From positions 1 to 45,453 of the forward strand of contig JAKSLP010000021.1 in the NCBI GenBank assembly GCA_024401115.1: 45,453 nucleotides of DNA. The letters are read 5' to 3'. Shown here one piece after another: positions 1 to 9,261 of this stretch (positions are counted from its first letter, which is position 1; each line of letters opens with the position of its first letter). The notes beneath the pieces were generated by a model. That model made no database searches, was not told the DNA's origin, and saw only the letters and a program-made list of their open reading frames with translations. Position numbers and translations under genes: made by a program. The DNA comes from Bacteroidaceae bacterium. Its GTDB lineage: Bacteria; Bacteroidota; Bacteroidia; Bacteroidales; Bacteroidaceae.

Positions 1-40
1 TGGTACTGCGATGCAATGTGGGAGAGTAGGTAGGCGCCGT
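1..40 (+). rRNA. rrf: 5S ribosomal RNA, 3' end only
   Basis: The first 40 bases match the 3' part of bacterial 5S rRNA: TGGTACTGC is followed by GTGGGAGAGTAGG, the conserved 3' helix strand. The 5' part lies outside the window, so an rRNA operon ends here reading rightward. The exact 3' end is uncertain by a few bases. A terminator follows directly. Confidence 0.82.
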
Positions 41-48
41 TTTCCAGA

Positions 49-86
49 AGACTTCGAGACAGCAATGTTTCGGAGTCTTTTTTTGT
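49..86 (+). terminator. rRNA operon terminator
   Basis: A 12-bp stem with two mismatched or wobble positions (49-60 with 67-78) closes a short loop and is followed by a run of seven or more T. It lies just after the 5S end and is a typical intrinsic terminator for the rRNA operon. Confidence 0.85.
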
Positions 87-139
87 TACACCTATTATAA
101 TATAAATCCCCCAAAGCAGATGCTCTGAGGGATTTGATG

Positions 140-2221
140 TTATTTCGAAAACTTCCGTGCCATGAGATCTTCCAACTGGATAAGTTCGTCACGATAACCT
201 GCAGCTTCAATAAACTCAAGATTCTTGGCTGCCTGTTCCATCTTCTTTCGGGTTCTACTGATGGCTTTTTGAAGTTGTTCTTCATTCATTATCTGTAAGA
301 TAGGATCGGCAACCAAACTGTTTTCCATGTTCTGTGGAGCAGAATAAATATGAGCAGTTTTTCCAGATTGGATACGTGACATGGCTTCTTTATCTACCTT
401 GCCATCGTGAGCCATTTCATTAGCACTGATCAGGTCAGTCATTTGGCGCTTCTTCTTGATTTGTTGAGGAACAATACCATTTTCCAGATTATATTTCAGC
501 TGTTTCTCTCTTCGTCTGTTGGTTTCGTCAATGGTCTTCTGCATGCTCTCTGTAATCTTGTCGGCATACATGATTGCCATACCGTTCAGGTTTCGGGCAG
601 CTCGTCCCACTGTTTGGGTAATGGAACGGTAACTTCTCAAGAATCCTTCCTTGTCGGCATCCAGGATAGCAACCAATGATACTTCTGGTAAATCCAGTCC
701 CTCGCGCAACAGGTTGACACCAATCAGTACGTCTATCAGTCCCTGACGCAAGTCGTCCATGATCTTAACACGTTCCAGTGTGTCTACCTCGCTGTGTATA
801 TATGTGCAGTTGATTCCTCGGTCAAGGAAATATTCGGCTAATTCCTCAGCCATTCGTTTGGTCAATGTCGTTACCAGTACGCGTTCGTCTTTTTCCTTTC
901 TAATACGAATCTCCTCCATCAAATCATCCACCTGGTTTTCGCTTGGCCGAATTTCAATCACTGGGTCTAACAGACCGGTCGGACGGATGACTTGCTCGGC
1001 AATAATACCTTGACTTTCATTTAATTCATAGTCTGCTGGAGTGGCACTGACATAGATGGTCTGATGAGTCATTTCATGAAATTCATCAAAAGTCAGTGGC
1101 CTATTGTCCTTGGCTGCAGGCAGACGAAAACCGTATTCCACAAGATTCTTCTTTCGAGCCTGGTCACCACCGTACATACCTCCGATTTGAGGAACAGTTA
1201 CATGACTTTCATCGATAACCAGCAGGAAATCCTTAGGGAAGAAATCCAGTAAGCAGTAAGGACGGCTACCTGGTGCACGTCCGTCAAAGTATCGGGAATA
1301 GTTCTCAATTCCACTGCAATGACCAATCTCACGAATCATTTCCAAATCGTAAGTCACACGTTCCTGAATACGTTTTGCCTCCAATGGTCTGCCGGTTTCC
1401 TGAAAATATTCCACCTGATGTGTCATGTCATCCTCAATCTGGTGAATGGCTCTCTGGGTGCTTTCCTTGGTGGTCATGAACAAATTGGCCGGATAAATCT
1501 TATAGCTGTCGAATCTGCTGATTCGCATGCCTGATGTAGGCTCTATCTCTTCTATACTCTCAATCTCATTACCCCAAAATGAAATGCGTAGAACGTGATC
1601 GGCATAAGCCAGATAGATTTCCACATTATCGCCCTTCACGCGGTATTTGCCACGTTCCGGAGCCAGGTCGTTGTGCACGTAAAGGCTATCGTTCAGTCTT
1701 CGGAGCAGTACGTTGCGGTCCATCATCATACCTACTGCGACTTCAATGACGTTGTTGTAGAAATCGCTGGGATTGCCCATGCCGTAAATACAACTGACAG
1801 AGCTGATTACTACGACATCGTTGCGGCCAGACAACAGTGCTGAAGTGGCCGAAAGGCGTAGCTTGTCGATTTCATCGTTGATGGCAAGATCCTTTTCGAT
1901 ATAGGTGTCAGTAGAAGGTATGTATGCTTCCGGTTGATAATAGTCGTAGTAGGATACATAATACTCAACAGCATTGTGGGGAAAGAAACTCTTGAACTCC
2001 CCATACAGTTGGGCGGCCAAAGTCTTGTTGTGGCTGAGGATAAGGGTAGGTTTGCCGATGTTCTTAATCACATTGGCGATAGTGAAGGTCTTTCCAGAAC
2101 CGGTAACACCTAAAAGTGTCTGTGCTGGAAGTCCTTCCTGAATGCCTTCAGTCAATTGCTTAATCGCTTCTGGTTGGTCTCCCGTAGGTTTGTAGTCTGA
2201 TACTAATTCGAACTCTGTCAT
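140..2221 (-). CDS. uvrB: UvrABC excinuclease subunit B
   Basis: This is UvrB, the DNA-damage verification helicase of nucleotide excision repair, which receives DNA from UvrA and recruits UvrC. The 693-residue length is normal. Visible parts are Walker A GVTGSGKT at residues 38-45, the DNA-clamping beta-hairpin rich in Tyr at about 91-113, a DESH Walker B near residue 338, helicase motif VI QTVGRAARN, and a C-terminal UVR coiled-coil (about 650-690) that binds UvrC. It is transcribed alone, leftward, from a near-consensus promoter at 2243-2273. uvrA is also in the window (6423-9254) but not in the same operon. No damage to key motifs is seen. Confidence 0.98.
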   Translation of the reverse strand: MTEFELVSDYKPTGDQPEAIKQLTEGIQEGLPAQTLLGVTGSGKTFTIANVIKNIGKPTLILSHNKTLAAQLYGEFKSFFPHNAVEYYVSYYDYYQPEAYIPSTDTYIEKDLAINDEIDKLRLSATSALLSGRNDVVVISSVSCIYGMGNPSDFYNNVIEVAVGMMMDRNVLLRRLNDSLYVHNDLAPERGKYRVKGDNVEIYLAYADHVLRISFWGNEIESIEEIEPTSGMRISRFDSYKIYPANLFMTTKESTQRAIHQIEDDMTHQVEYFQETGRPLEAKRIQERVTYDLEMIREIGHCSGIENYSRYFDGRAPGSRPYCLLDFFPKDFLLVIDESHVTVPQIGGMYGGDQARKKNLVEYGFRLPAAKDNRPLTFDEFHEMTHQTIYVSATPADYELNESQGIIAEQVIRPTGLLDPVIEIRPSENQVDDLMEEIRIRKEKDERVLVTTLTKRMAEELAEYFLDRGINCTYIHSEVDTLERVKIMDDLRQGLIDVLIGVNLLREGLDLPEVSLVAILDADKEGFLRSYRSITQTVGRAARNLNGMAIMYADKITESMQKTIDETNRRREKQLKYNLENGIVPQQIKKKRQMTDLISANEMAHDGKVDKEAMSRIQSGKTAHIYSAPQNMENSLVADPILQIMNEEQLQKAISRTRKKMEQAAKNLEFIEAAGYRDELIQLEDLMARKFSK

Positions 2222-2242
2222 GCCTTTTTCTTAATTATCGCG

Positions 2243-2273
2243 TAAAGATACACCTATTTTTATCAACAGCCAA
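2243..2273 (-). promoter_or_regulatory. candidate uvrB promoter
   Basis: Read leftward there is TTG (2273-2271), a 20-bp spacer, then TATCTTTA (2250-2243). This is one base off the Bacteroidota -7 consensus TAnnTTTG. It lies 22 bp before the uvrB ATG. Confidence 0.5.
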
Positions 2274-2322
2274 TAGCACCTACTTATTTATATTAAAAAA
2301 ACATATAAACCTCGATTGGGAA

Positions 2323-2353
2323 TTGTTCATTTCAAATCCTTTTGCTAAATTTG
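2323..2353 (+). promoter_or_regulatory. bamD operon promoter
   Basis: TTG (2323-2325), 20 bp, then TAAATTTG (2346-2353) fits the Bacteroidota sigma-70 promoter. It falls inside the longest possible bamD frame, so transcription starts after the upstream ATG at 2323. This supports 2371 as the real start codon. Confidence 0.7.
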
Positions 2354-2370
2354 CACCATATTTTGTGAAT

Positions 2371-3201
2371 ATGAAAAGGATTGTATTTTCTACGCTGATT
2401 ACTCTGTTGTTTCTGTCCAGTTGTGGCAGTTATAACAAGGTCTTGGTGAGTCGCGACTATGATAACAGATACGAGACTGCAAAGGCATATTATGCAGAGG
2501 GTCACTATCGTCGGGCTGCCAATCTGCTGGTAGACATGATTACCACGCTGAAGGGTACAGACAAGGCTCAGGAGTCGCTTTTCATGCTGGCTATGTGCGA
2601 ATATAACGATGGAGATAACGAAACCGCTTCAACTTACTTCCGCCAGTTCTATGGCAGTTATCCAAAAGGTGATTTGAGTGAGTTGGCCCGTTATTATTCC
2701 GGTGTGGCTCTGTATCGTGCCACTCCAGATCCACGCTTGGACCAGTCGGCTACTACCGGTGCCATTGCAGAGCTTCAGACATTTATGGAGTTCTATCCTA
2801 ATTCACAGTGGAGACCACGTGCACAGATTATGGTGGATGAGTTGCGTGACAAGTTGGTTGAAAAAGAGTATCTGGCAGCAAAGTTGTATTATAATTTGGG
2901 CTCATACTTTGGAAACTGCACCAGTGGCGGTAATAATTTCCAGGCTTGTATCACCACTGTACAGAATACATTAAAGGACTATCCTTACTCCAAACTTCGT
3001 GAGGAACTGTACATCCTGAACCTGCGTGCCAAGTATGAGTTGGCTAAGCAGAGTGTCAGTGAAAAGACAGAGGAGCGTTTCCGTGATGCCATCGATGAAT
3101 ACTACGGTTTCAAAAATGAGTTTCCGGAGAGCAAGTACCTGAAAGAGGCAGACAGAATGTTTGCCAATGCATCAAAGAATATTTCATCAGAAGAAGAATA
3201 A
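2371..3201 (+). CDS. bamD: outer membrane assembly lipoprotein BamD
   Basis: BamD is the essential TPR lipoprotein of the BAM complex, which inserts beta-barrel proteins into the outer membrane. The 276-residue product starts with a lipoprotein signal peptide ending in LSSC at residues 15-18. Helical TPR-type repeats follow, with motifs such as YAEGHYRRAANLL and FYPNSQWRPRAQ spaced as in YfiO/BamD proteins. An earlier in-frame ATG at 2323 is rejected because the promoter overlaps it and because the signal peptide starts properly at 2371. It heads a three-gene unit with the omega-like gene 16 bp downstream and DUF4293. Confidence 0.9.
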   Translation: MKRIVFSTLITLLFLSSCGSYNKVLVSRDYDNRYETAKAYYAEGHYRRAANLLVDMITTLKGTDKAQESLFMLAMCEYNDGDNETASTYFRQFYGSYPKGDLSELARYYSGVALYRATPDPRLDQSATTGAIAELQTFMEFYPNSQWRPRAQIMVDELRDKLVEKEYLAAKLYYNLGSYFGNCTSGGNNFQACITTVQNTLKDYPYSKLREELYILNLRAKYELAKQSVSEKTEERFRDAIDEYYGFKNEFPESKYLKEADRMFANASKNISSEEE

Positions 3202-3217
3202 GAATAAAAGATATATT

Positions 3218-3541
3218 ATGGATTATAAGAAGACAACAGCACCAAATAACACGGTTACCCGTGATATGATGGATCTTTGTGAGGAAACTGGCAATATTTA
3301 CGAGACAGTAGCAATCATTGCTAAGCGTTCTAATCAGATTTCAAGCGATATCAAGACCGAGTTGTCCAACAAACTGAAGGAGTTTGCTTCAATGAATGAC
3401 AATTTGGAGGAGGAATTTGAGAATCGTGAGCAGATTGAGATTTCCCGTTTTTATGAGAAATTGCCAAAGCCAACATTGATCGCTACCCAGGAGTTCATTG
3501 ATGGCCGTGTATATTATCGTAATCCTGCTAAAGAGAAATGA
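3218..3541 (+). CDS. rpoZ: RNA polymerase omega-like subunit (Bacteroidota type)
   Basis: This 107-residue soluble protein matches the short Bacteroidota family annotated as RNA polymerase omega, the small subunit that helps fold and assemble beta-prime. The recognisable segments are NTVTRDMMDLCEETGNIYE near the N-terminus and EISRFYEKLPKPTLIATQE near the C-terminus. The start at 3218 is chosen because the upstream in-frame ATG at 3161 lies inside bamD and gives a Lys/Asn-rich leader that does not belong to the family. Its last codons overlap the next gene by four bases (ATGA), which implies translational coupling. The omega assignment rests on family memory and synteny with bamD, since similarity to classical omega is weak. 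Confidence 0.75.
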   Translation: MDYKKTTAPNNTVTRDMMDLCEETGNIYETVAIIAKRSNQISSDIKTELSNKLKEFASMNDNLEEEFENREQIEISRFYEKLPKPTLIATQEFIDGRVYYRNPAKEK

Positions 3542-3990
3542 TACAGCGCATTCAGACACTTTACCTTCTTGCCGTGCTGATTCTGGTTGTTGCATGTGAA
3601 TTCTGCACTGTCGGACGCTTTATCGGTGAGGGTGGTGAATTGTTAGGAGAGTTGGGTAATCTGACCATGAACCAGGCAGGGAATGTGACTTTCACACCTT
3701 GGGCACTGTTCATGCTTCTTTTGCTGGTAGCCTTGATTACAGCATTGGCTATCTGTCTGTTCCGTAAGCGCATGCGTCAGATTCGCCTGATAATCTTTTC
3801 CTCAATCCTGTTGGTAGGATATTACCTGGTCTATGCCTGGTTTGTTTATTCCTATCTGGGTGACGGTATTTCATTCCGTCCTTCTGTCACTGCTAGTTTT
3901 CCTTTGCTGGGATTGATATTCAACTATCTGGCAGCAAGAGCGATTGGTAAAGACGAGTTTCTGGTTCGGTCTTTGGACCGATTGAGATAA
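3538..3990 (+). CDS. DUF4293 integral membrane protein
   Basis: A 150-residue inner-membrane protein with four predicted membrane segments (about 8-28, 54-75, 82-105 and 118-135). It ends in the family-typical KDEFLVRSLDRLR. DUF4293 proteins of Bacteroidota commonly sit beside the omega-like gene and bamD; their function is unknown. Translation probably couples to the omega-like gene through the 4-bp ATGA overlap. A bidirectional terminator follows 11 bp after the stop. Confidence 0.8.
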   Translation: MIQRIQTLYLLAVLILVVACEFCTVGRFIGEGGELLGELGNLTMNQAGNVTFTPWALFMLLLLVALITALAICLFRKRMRQIRLIIFSSILLVGYYLVYAWFVYSYLGDGISFRPSVTASFPLLGLIFNYLAARAIGKDEFLVRSLDRLR

Positions 3991-4001
3991 AAAGAAACAA
4001 T

Positions 4002-4025
4002 AAGGGAAGCAATTTTGCTTCCCTT
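4002..4025. terminator. bidirectional terminator between convergent genes
   Basis: A perfect 11-bp inverted repeat (4002-4012 with 4015-4025) around a two-base centre has A-rich sequence on the left and TTATTTT on the right, so it can end transcription from both sides. Its right arm overlaps the stop codon of the leftward barrel gene. Confidence 0.85.
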
Positions 4026-4755
4026 ATTTTATGCTGTTATTTTTGGTTTTGAGAATGTCGAACAGATAGCCGACTTTTACTTGAATAGCAGAATTGGCTG
4101 ATCGGCCGAAAAAGCCTTTCTTGCTGCTGTCGAAGATATCTGCCAGTCCATAATAGTAGCGGGCTTCTACCAGAAAATGACCTAGGTTCTTGTGGGATAC
4201 CTGCATGCCGGCTCCTAATGCGATACCATAATCAAATGTATTGTCCAAGTCTCTACCGTATTGGTAGGTCACGTTGTTTGGGCGATTACTTGGATCCCAA
4301 GGTTCCTGACCTCCATAATTTTCAGTTTTTCCCAGATAAAAACCGGCCTGAGGACCTAAAAGAATATAGCCTTGAGCTCCGTTTCGTTCTCGGCCCCATC
4401 CCAGTCTGCACAGTAAGGGCAACTGGACATAGTTCAGTTGACAATTATACTGGTTCCCGCTTCCGTCATCAATGTCTTCCTTCCAGCCTAATTGGGAATA
4501 GTTGCACTCCAACTGGATGGCTGCGATACAGGTAAAATACTTTTCACAAGTATATCTGACGGTTGCTCCAAAACTTGGGCCATTCAGCGTTCCTTGCTTA
4601 ATTGTGGGTTTGAATGAGACACTGCTCATATTGACGCCAGCGGAAAAGCCTACGGCTAAATCGCTGCGGGCATCCCCCACCTGTGCACTTGCCGGCAATG
4701 CGGCTAATGCAGCAGTAAACAGAACTGAGAATAAAGTCCGTTTAGAATTCCACAT
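4024..4755 (-). CDS. PorT-family outer-membrane beta-barrel protein
   Basis: The 243-residue protein has a signal peptide (residues 1-24, cleavage after ALPASA) and alternating aromatic/polar strands typical of the 8-stranded OmpA/PorT-like barrel family (outer membrane protein beta-barrel domain, PF13568 type). Segments such as LNYVQLPLLCRLG and ILLGPQAGFYLGK are characteristic. The last strands end near YLFDIL; the final 11 residues are polar. It overlaps the upstream LysM gene by 14 bp, so the two form one leftward unit. Its partner and cargo are unknown; the link with a peptidoglycan-binding protein suggests an envelope-structural role (inference). Confidence 0.78.
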   Translation of the reverse strand: MWNSKRTLFSVLFTAALAALPASAQVGDARSDLAVGFSAGVNMSSVSFKPTIKQGTLNGPSFGATVRYTCEKYFTCIAAIQLECNYSQLGWKEDIDDGSGNQYNCQLNYVQLPLLCRLGWGRERNGAQGYILLGPQAGFYLGKTENYGGQEPWDPSNRPNNVTYQYGRDLDNTFDYGIALGAGMQVSHKNLGHFLVEARYYYGLADIFDSSKKGFFGRSANSAIQVKVGYLFDILKTKNNSIK

Positions 4756-6319
4756 TCACTACTTTCTTATTAAAGTGTATAAATCCGATTTTCTGGTTCA
4801 GGAGACCGCTCCAGCTGTTGCTGCGCTCATAATCCATGAAACTCTGGGCAGGCTTCATGTCCATCTTATCCAGGTTGTATGCAAAGGCTGTTCCATATTC
4901 GGATAAGCCCTTCATCATATAGAAACTGCTGTCAAATCCGATGACTGGAACACTTGGCATCTTGGTTGGCATATCCTCCTTATACCAGTGCTTGTAGCTT
5001 CTGGCCAGAGATTTAGTTGCTGCATTGTTTGGATTTAGCCACCATCTGGAGAAGATGTAAGTGTCCAGAGCATAGAACTGAGATTTCAACTCTGATGCCA
5101 AGGTCAGCCATTCCTGGTAACCTAGAAGAGAGATGCGATATTTGGCATTATCCTCGATGAATTTCTTCCAGTCAGGTAGCAGTTTCTTCTGCAGAATCTG
5201 CAGGTTGGCTGAATTAGGCACAATCAGATTGCGCTTAACATTGCTTAATGTAGCCTTTATTGTCTTCTCGTCACTATCGATGGCCAAGAATTTGAAAGCA
5301 ATGCCATTAGCAGTCAAGGCATCCTTTAACTCCTTGGTGAATTGTCCACGACGGGAGCTATTGCTAGCATCCTTCATGTCCAAAATGATAATGTTGGCAT
5401 CCTTAAATTCTTTCAGAACATAATCATTTACCTTGTTGTAGGCAACTTCGGTTCCCGGATTAAACACGAAGAGGTAAGGACTGTTGGCTGTTTCTGCCGA
5501 ACGGGTTACTAAAGTGATAATCCTGTTCTTCTTGGAGAATGCAGCCACCTTGGCATCAGATTTCTCAATCTGAGGGCAAAGCAAGAGGTTGGCTTCCAAC
5601 AGACTGTTTGTCTTCATAAGACTGTCCATCTTTTCTTCGTGCTTGCCGTAATCCAAAATATGGATATCCATGTTGACACCCTGATGCTTCAGACTGTCCA
5701 CAGCCAGCATAAATCCCTGATAGTACAAGCGTGCAGTATTGGCACGGCTGCGTTCCCTGCTGCTGAAAGGCAAAACCAATGCCACTTTCAGTTGCTTGAA
5801 CTTCAGATTTGGACGATGGGTGTCAAATAACTCCTGATCGGTAGGAGTGACTTCCTGAACAATACGCTCGGTATGAAAAGGAATAACCAAAAAGGTTCCT
5901 TTCTTTAAGACATACGATGGGTCGGCCATTTCTGGATTGGCGGTACGCAACTCCTGCTCGGTGATGCCGTAAAGCTGACAGATACCGAAAATGGTTTCCT
6001 TTTTCTTCACTTTATGAATATCACGGAAATTCTCGGTAGCATCGGCAGGACGGTCGGTCTTGATAGTCTCAATACGTTTCTTCTGCTCAATTTGTCCTTC
6101 GCTTGGTGGTATGGCAATTGTTTTACCTGCTTGAAAGTTCGTTGAGCTTAGTCCAGGGTTAAGGTTGCAAATAGCCTCAGCAGTAACCTTGTATACCTGA
6201 GTTAAATGGAATAGCGTTTCCCCCTTTTGAATAGTGTGGTAAGTCTGAGTTTGTGGCTGCTGGGCAAAAGCTTGCAGACAGAACAGCCAAGTCATCAGAA
6301 CCAGTGAAAATTGTTTCAT
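4742..6319 (-). CDS. LysM repeat protein with PBP1-type C-terminal domain
   Basis: The 525-residue protein has a signal peptide (1-19, ending QAFA), then two LysM peptidoglycan-binding repeats: about 27-72 (YHTIQKGETLFHL start) and about 100-147 (DIHKVKKKETIFGI start). A region of about 350 residues follows with the fold pattern of type-1 periplasmic binding proteins (KVALVLPFSS, LLLCPQIEKSDAKVAAF, VIGFDSSFYM). This layout is common in Bacteroidota, where such proteins are called LysM or amino-acid-ABC-like proteins. It is probably periplasmic, tethering a ligand-sensing module to the wall. It is co-transcribed with the downstream barrel gene (14-bp overlap) from the promoter at 6344-6351. 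The ligand is unknown. Confidence 0.82.
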   Translation of the reverse strand: MKQFSLVLMTWLFCLQAFAQQPQTQTYHTIQKGETLFHLTQVYKVTAEAICNLNPGLSSTNFQAGKTIAIPPSEGQIEQKKRIETIKTDRPADATENFRDIHKVKKKETIFGICQLYGITEQELRTANPEMADPSYVLKKGTFLVIPFHTERIVQEVTPTDQELFDTHRPNLKFKQLKVALVLPFSSRERSRANTARLYYQGFMLAVDSLKHQGVNMDIHILDYGKHEEKMDSLMKTNSLLEANLLLCPQIEKSDAKVAAFSKKNRIITLVTRSAETANSPYLFVFNPGTEVAYNKVNDYVLKEFKDANIIILDMKDASNSSRRGQFTKELKDALTANGIAFKFLAIDSDEKTIKATLSNVKRNLIVPNSANLQILQKKLLPDWKKFIEDNAKYRISLLGYQEWLTLASELKSQFYALDTYIFSRWWLNPNNAATKSLARSYKHWYKEDMPTKMPSVPVIGFDSSFYMMKGLSEYGTAFAYNLDKMDMKPAQSFMDYERSNSWSGLLNQKIGFIHFNKKVVNVEF

Positions 6320-6343
6320 TTTTCTTGTTGTTCAGAATTTTGG

Positions 6344-6402
6344 CAAAGATACGAAAATTATAGGACTCCATGGTAAAGGAAGAGAAATTTTTCGTATCTT
6401 TG
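6344..6402. promoter_or_regulatory. divergent promoter pair, LysM gene (-) and uvrA (+)
   Basis: Two -7 elements face away from each other: TATCTTTG leftward (6351-6344) and TATCTTTG rightward (6395-6402). The octamers are identical and 43 bp apart. Neither has a clear -33 TTG at the usual distance; both would fall on the palindrome CCATGG region (6368-6373), so the two promoters may compete or share a factor. Confidence 0.55.
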
Positions 6403-6422
6403 CTTTTCAAAAATGCTCAAAG

Positions 6423-9254
6423 ATGAAAGAAGACGAACAAATAAATGTATGGGGTGCAAGGGTACATAATCTTAAAAATGTGGATGTACAGATTCCCCGT
6501 AATTCATTGACGGTTATCACAGGCTTAAGTGGTAGCGGTAAGTCGTCATTGGCATTTGATACAATTTTTGCAGAGGGACAGCGCCGGTATATTGAAACCT
6601 TTTCTGCCTATGCCCGTAATTTCCTGGGAAACATGGAACGTCCGGATGTGGATAAGATTACAGGTTTGAGTCCCGTCATTTCCATTGAGCAAAAGACCAC
6701 CAACAAGAATCCCCGCTCTACAGTGGGTACCACAACAGAGGTTTACGACTATCTGCGACTGCTCTTTGCCCGTGCAGCAGAGGCTTATTCCTATGCCAGT
6801 GGGGAGAAGATGGTGCGATATACAGAGGAACAGATTACTGACCTGATTCTTAACGACTATGCCGGAAAGAAAGTTGTGTTGCTGGCTCCTGTGGTTAAAT
6901 CCCGCAAGGGACATTACCGTGAACTGTTCGAAACCATCCGCCGAAAGGGGTATCTGAGTGTAAGAGTGGATGGAAACATAACTGAAATTGCTCCGGGAAT
7001 GCGTCTTGACCGATATAAAAATCATGATATTGAGATTGTTATCGATAAACTCATTCCTCAGGATAAAGATGATGTCCGTCTGAAAAAGAGTCTGGCCAAT
7101 GCTATGCAACAGGGACAGGGTGAGATTATGCTCCTGGATGTGGTACAGAATCAGGTGAGACACTACAGTAAGCATCTGATGTGTCCCGTGACTGGTATCT
7201 CGTACCGCGAACCGGCTCCTCATAATTTCTCCTTCAACTCGCCATTGGGTTCTTGTCCTAAATGCAAGGGTTTGGGACGGGTTTCACAGATTGATGAGAA
7301 TAAGATTTTCCCAAATCGACAGCTTTCGATAGCTGAGGGTGGAATCGAACCTTTGGGAAAATATCGTTCTGCCATGATTTTCTGGCAGATAGAGGCCATG
7401 CTGGCTAAATACGAGTTGGATTTAAAGTCTCCTATCTCAGAGTTTCCCCAAGAGGCGATTGATGAACTGATCAATGGCTCGGATGAACGCATCAAAATCA
7501 GCGCTGAGACCATGCGTAGCAGCAACGACTATTTTACCACATTCGACGGCTTAGCTAAATATATGACGGCCATGATTGAGGCAGCCGGCAGTGAGAAGGT
7601 AGATAAATGGGCCGAACAGTTCAATACCACCATCGAATGTCCGGTGTGTCACGGCGCCAGACTGAACAGAGAGGCGCTTCATTTCCGATTGTGGGATAAG
7701 AATATCCATCAATTGTCCGAAATGGACATTAATGAGCTGTACGACTGGATTGTTGAGGTGCAGAATCACCTGACTCCCCGTCAGGAGCAGATAGCCAGTG
7801 AGATTCTGAAGGAAATCCGTACCCGACTGAAGTTCCTGTTGGACGTGGGACTGGATTACTTAAATCTCAACCGTTCGAGTGCCGCGTTATCGGGTGGCGA
7901 AAGTCAGCGTATCCGTTTGGCTACACAGATTGGATCGCAGCTTGTTAATGTGTTATATATACTGGATGAACCCAGCATCGGATTGCATCAGCGTGATAAT
8001 ATCAGACTGATTAATTCTCTGAAGGCACTACGTGATATTGGTAACACGGTGATGGTGGTGGAGCATGATAAGGATATGATGCTGAATGCGGACTATGTGG
8101 TGGATGTGGGTCCGTTTGCAGGAAGAAGGGGTGGCCAGATTGTATTCCAGGGCACACCGGAACAGATGGTGAAAACGGATACATTGACCTCGCAGTTCCT
8201 GAATCATAAGCAGAATATTGAGATTCCGACAGAGCGTAGAAGCGGTAATGGCAAAAGTCTGATTTTGCGTGGCTGTAAGGGAAATAACCTGAAAAATGTG
8301 GATGTGGAGTTTCCATTGGGTAAGCTGATTTGTGTTACCGGTGTTTCCGGTAGTGGAAAGAGTACCCTGATCAATGAGACTCTGGAGCCGATTCTGTCTC
8401 AGAAGTTCTATCGCTCCCTGAAAAAGCCAATGCCTTATGATGAGATTATAGGCTTGGAGAATATCGATAAGGTGGTGAGTGTGGACCAGTCTCCATTGGG
8501 ACGGACACCTCGCAGCAATCCTGCGACATATACCGGTATCTTTAACGATATCCGTGCTTTGTTTGTGGGACTGCCAGAGGCCAGGATTCGAGGATATAAA
8601 CCCGGACGTTTTTCATTTAATGTGGGTGGAGGACGCTGCGATGCCTGTGGTGGAAACGGATACAAGACCATCGAAATGAATTTCCTGCCTGATGTGTTGG
8701 TGCCTTGTGAGGTTTGTCACGGCAAGCGTTACAACCGTGAGACTCTGGAAGTGCGCTTCAAGGGTAAGAGCATTGCCGATGTATTGGATATGACTATCAA
8801 TCAGGCCGTAGAGTTTTTTGAGAATGTTCCTCATATACTGAATCGCATTAAAGTGCTGCAGGATGTGGGACTGGGATACATCAAATTGGGACAGCCTTGT
8901 ACCACGCTTTCCGGTGGAGAGAGTCAGCGAGTGAAACTGGCCACTGAATTGAGTAAAAAGGATACGGGTAGAACAATCTTTATCTTGGATGAACCAACTA
9001 CAGGCCTGCATTTTGAAGATATCCGTGTTTTGCTTCGTGTTCTCAACACGTTGGTAGACAGAGGAAATACCGTTGTTGTCATTGAGCATAATCTGGATGT
9101 GATTAAAACTGCGGATTACTTGATAGACATGGGTCCTGAAGGTGGCCGCGGAGGAGGAACGGTGGTGTTCCATGGCACACCGGAAGAAATGGCTCAATCC
9201 ACAGTGGGATATACGGCTCCTTTTGTGAAAGAGGAATTGAATAACTTAAAATAA
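6423..9254 (+). CDS. uvrA: UvrABC excinuclease subunit A
   Basis: UvrA is the damage-sensing ATPase of nucleotide excision repair. The 943-residue length is usual. It has two ABC modules. The first has Walker A GLSGSGKSS (34-42) and signature LSGGESQRIRLA; the second has Walker A GVSGSGKST and signature LSGGESQRVKLA. Zinc-binding cysteine sets are intact: CPVTG with CPKCKG, CPVCHG, and CDACGG with CEVCHG, the last being the DNA-binding zinc finger. The start follows the -7 element at 6395-6402 by 20 bp. The next gene, DUF4923, starts 7 bp after the stop and is likely co-transcribed. Confidence 0.98.
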   Translation: MKEDEQINVWGARVHNLKNVDVQIPRNSLTVITGLSGSGKSSLAFDTIFAEGQRRYIETFSAYARNFLGNMERPDVDKITGLSPVISIEQKTTNKNPRSTVGTTTEVYDYLRLLFARAAEAYSYASGEKMVRYTEEQITDLILNDYAGKKVVLLAPVVKSRKGHYRELFETIRRKGYLSVRVDGNITEIAPGMRLDRYKNHDIEIVIDKLIPQDKDDVRLKKSLANAMQQGQGEIMLLDVVQNQVRHYSKHLMCPVTGISYREPAPHNFSFNSPLGSCPKCKGLGRVSQIDENKIFPNRQLSIAEGGIEPLGKYRSAMIFWQIEAMLAKYELDLKSPISEFPQEAIDELINGSDERIKISAETMRSSNDYFTTFDGLAKYMTAMIEAAGSEKVDKWAEQFNTTIECPVCHGARLNREALHFRLWDKNIHQLSEMDINELYDWIVEVQNHLTPRQEQIASEILKEIRTRLKFLLDVGLDYLNLNRSSAALSGGESQRIRLATQIGSQLVNVLYILDEPSIGLHQRDNIRLINSLKALRDIGNTVMVVEHDKDMMLNADYVVDVGPFAGRRGGQIVFQGTPEQMVKTDTLTSQFLNHKQNIEIPTERRSGNGKSLILRGCKGNNLKNVDVEFPLGKLICVTGVSGSGKSTLINETLEPILSQKFYRSLKKPMPYDEIIGLENIDKVVSVDQSPLGRTPRSNPATYTGIFNDIRALFVGLPEARIRGYKPGRFSFNVGGGRCDACGGNGYKTIEMNFLPDVLVPCEVCHGKRYNRETLEVRFKGKSIADVLDMTINQAVEFFENVPHILNRIKVLQDVGLGYIKLGQPCTTLSGGESQRVKLATELSKKDTGRTIFILDEPTTGLHFEDIRVLLRVLNTLVDRGNTVVVIEHNLDVIKTADYLIDMGPEGGRGGGTVVFHGTPEEMAQSTVGYTAPFVKEELNNLK

Positions 9255-9261
9255 GAGTGAT

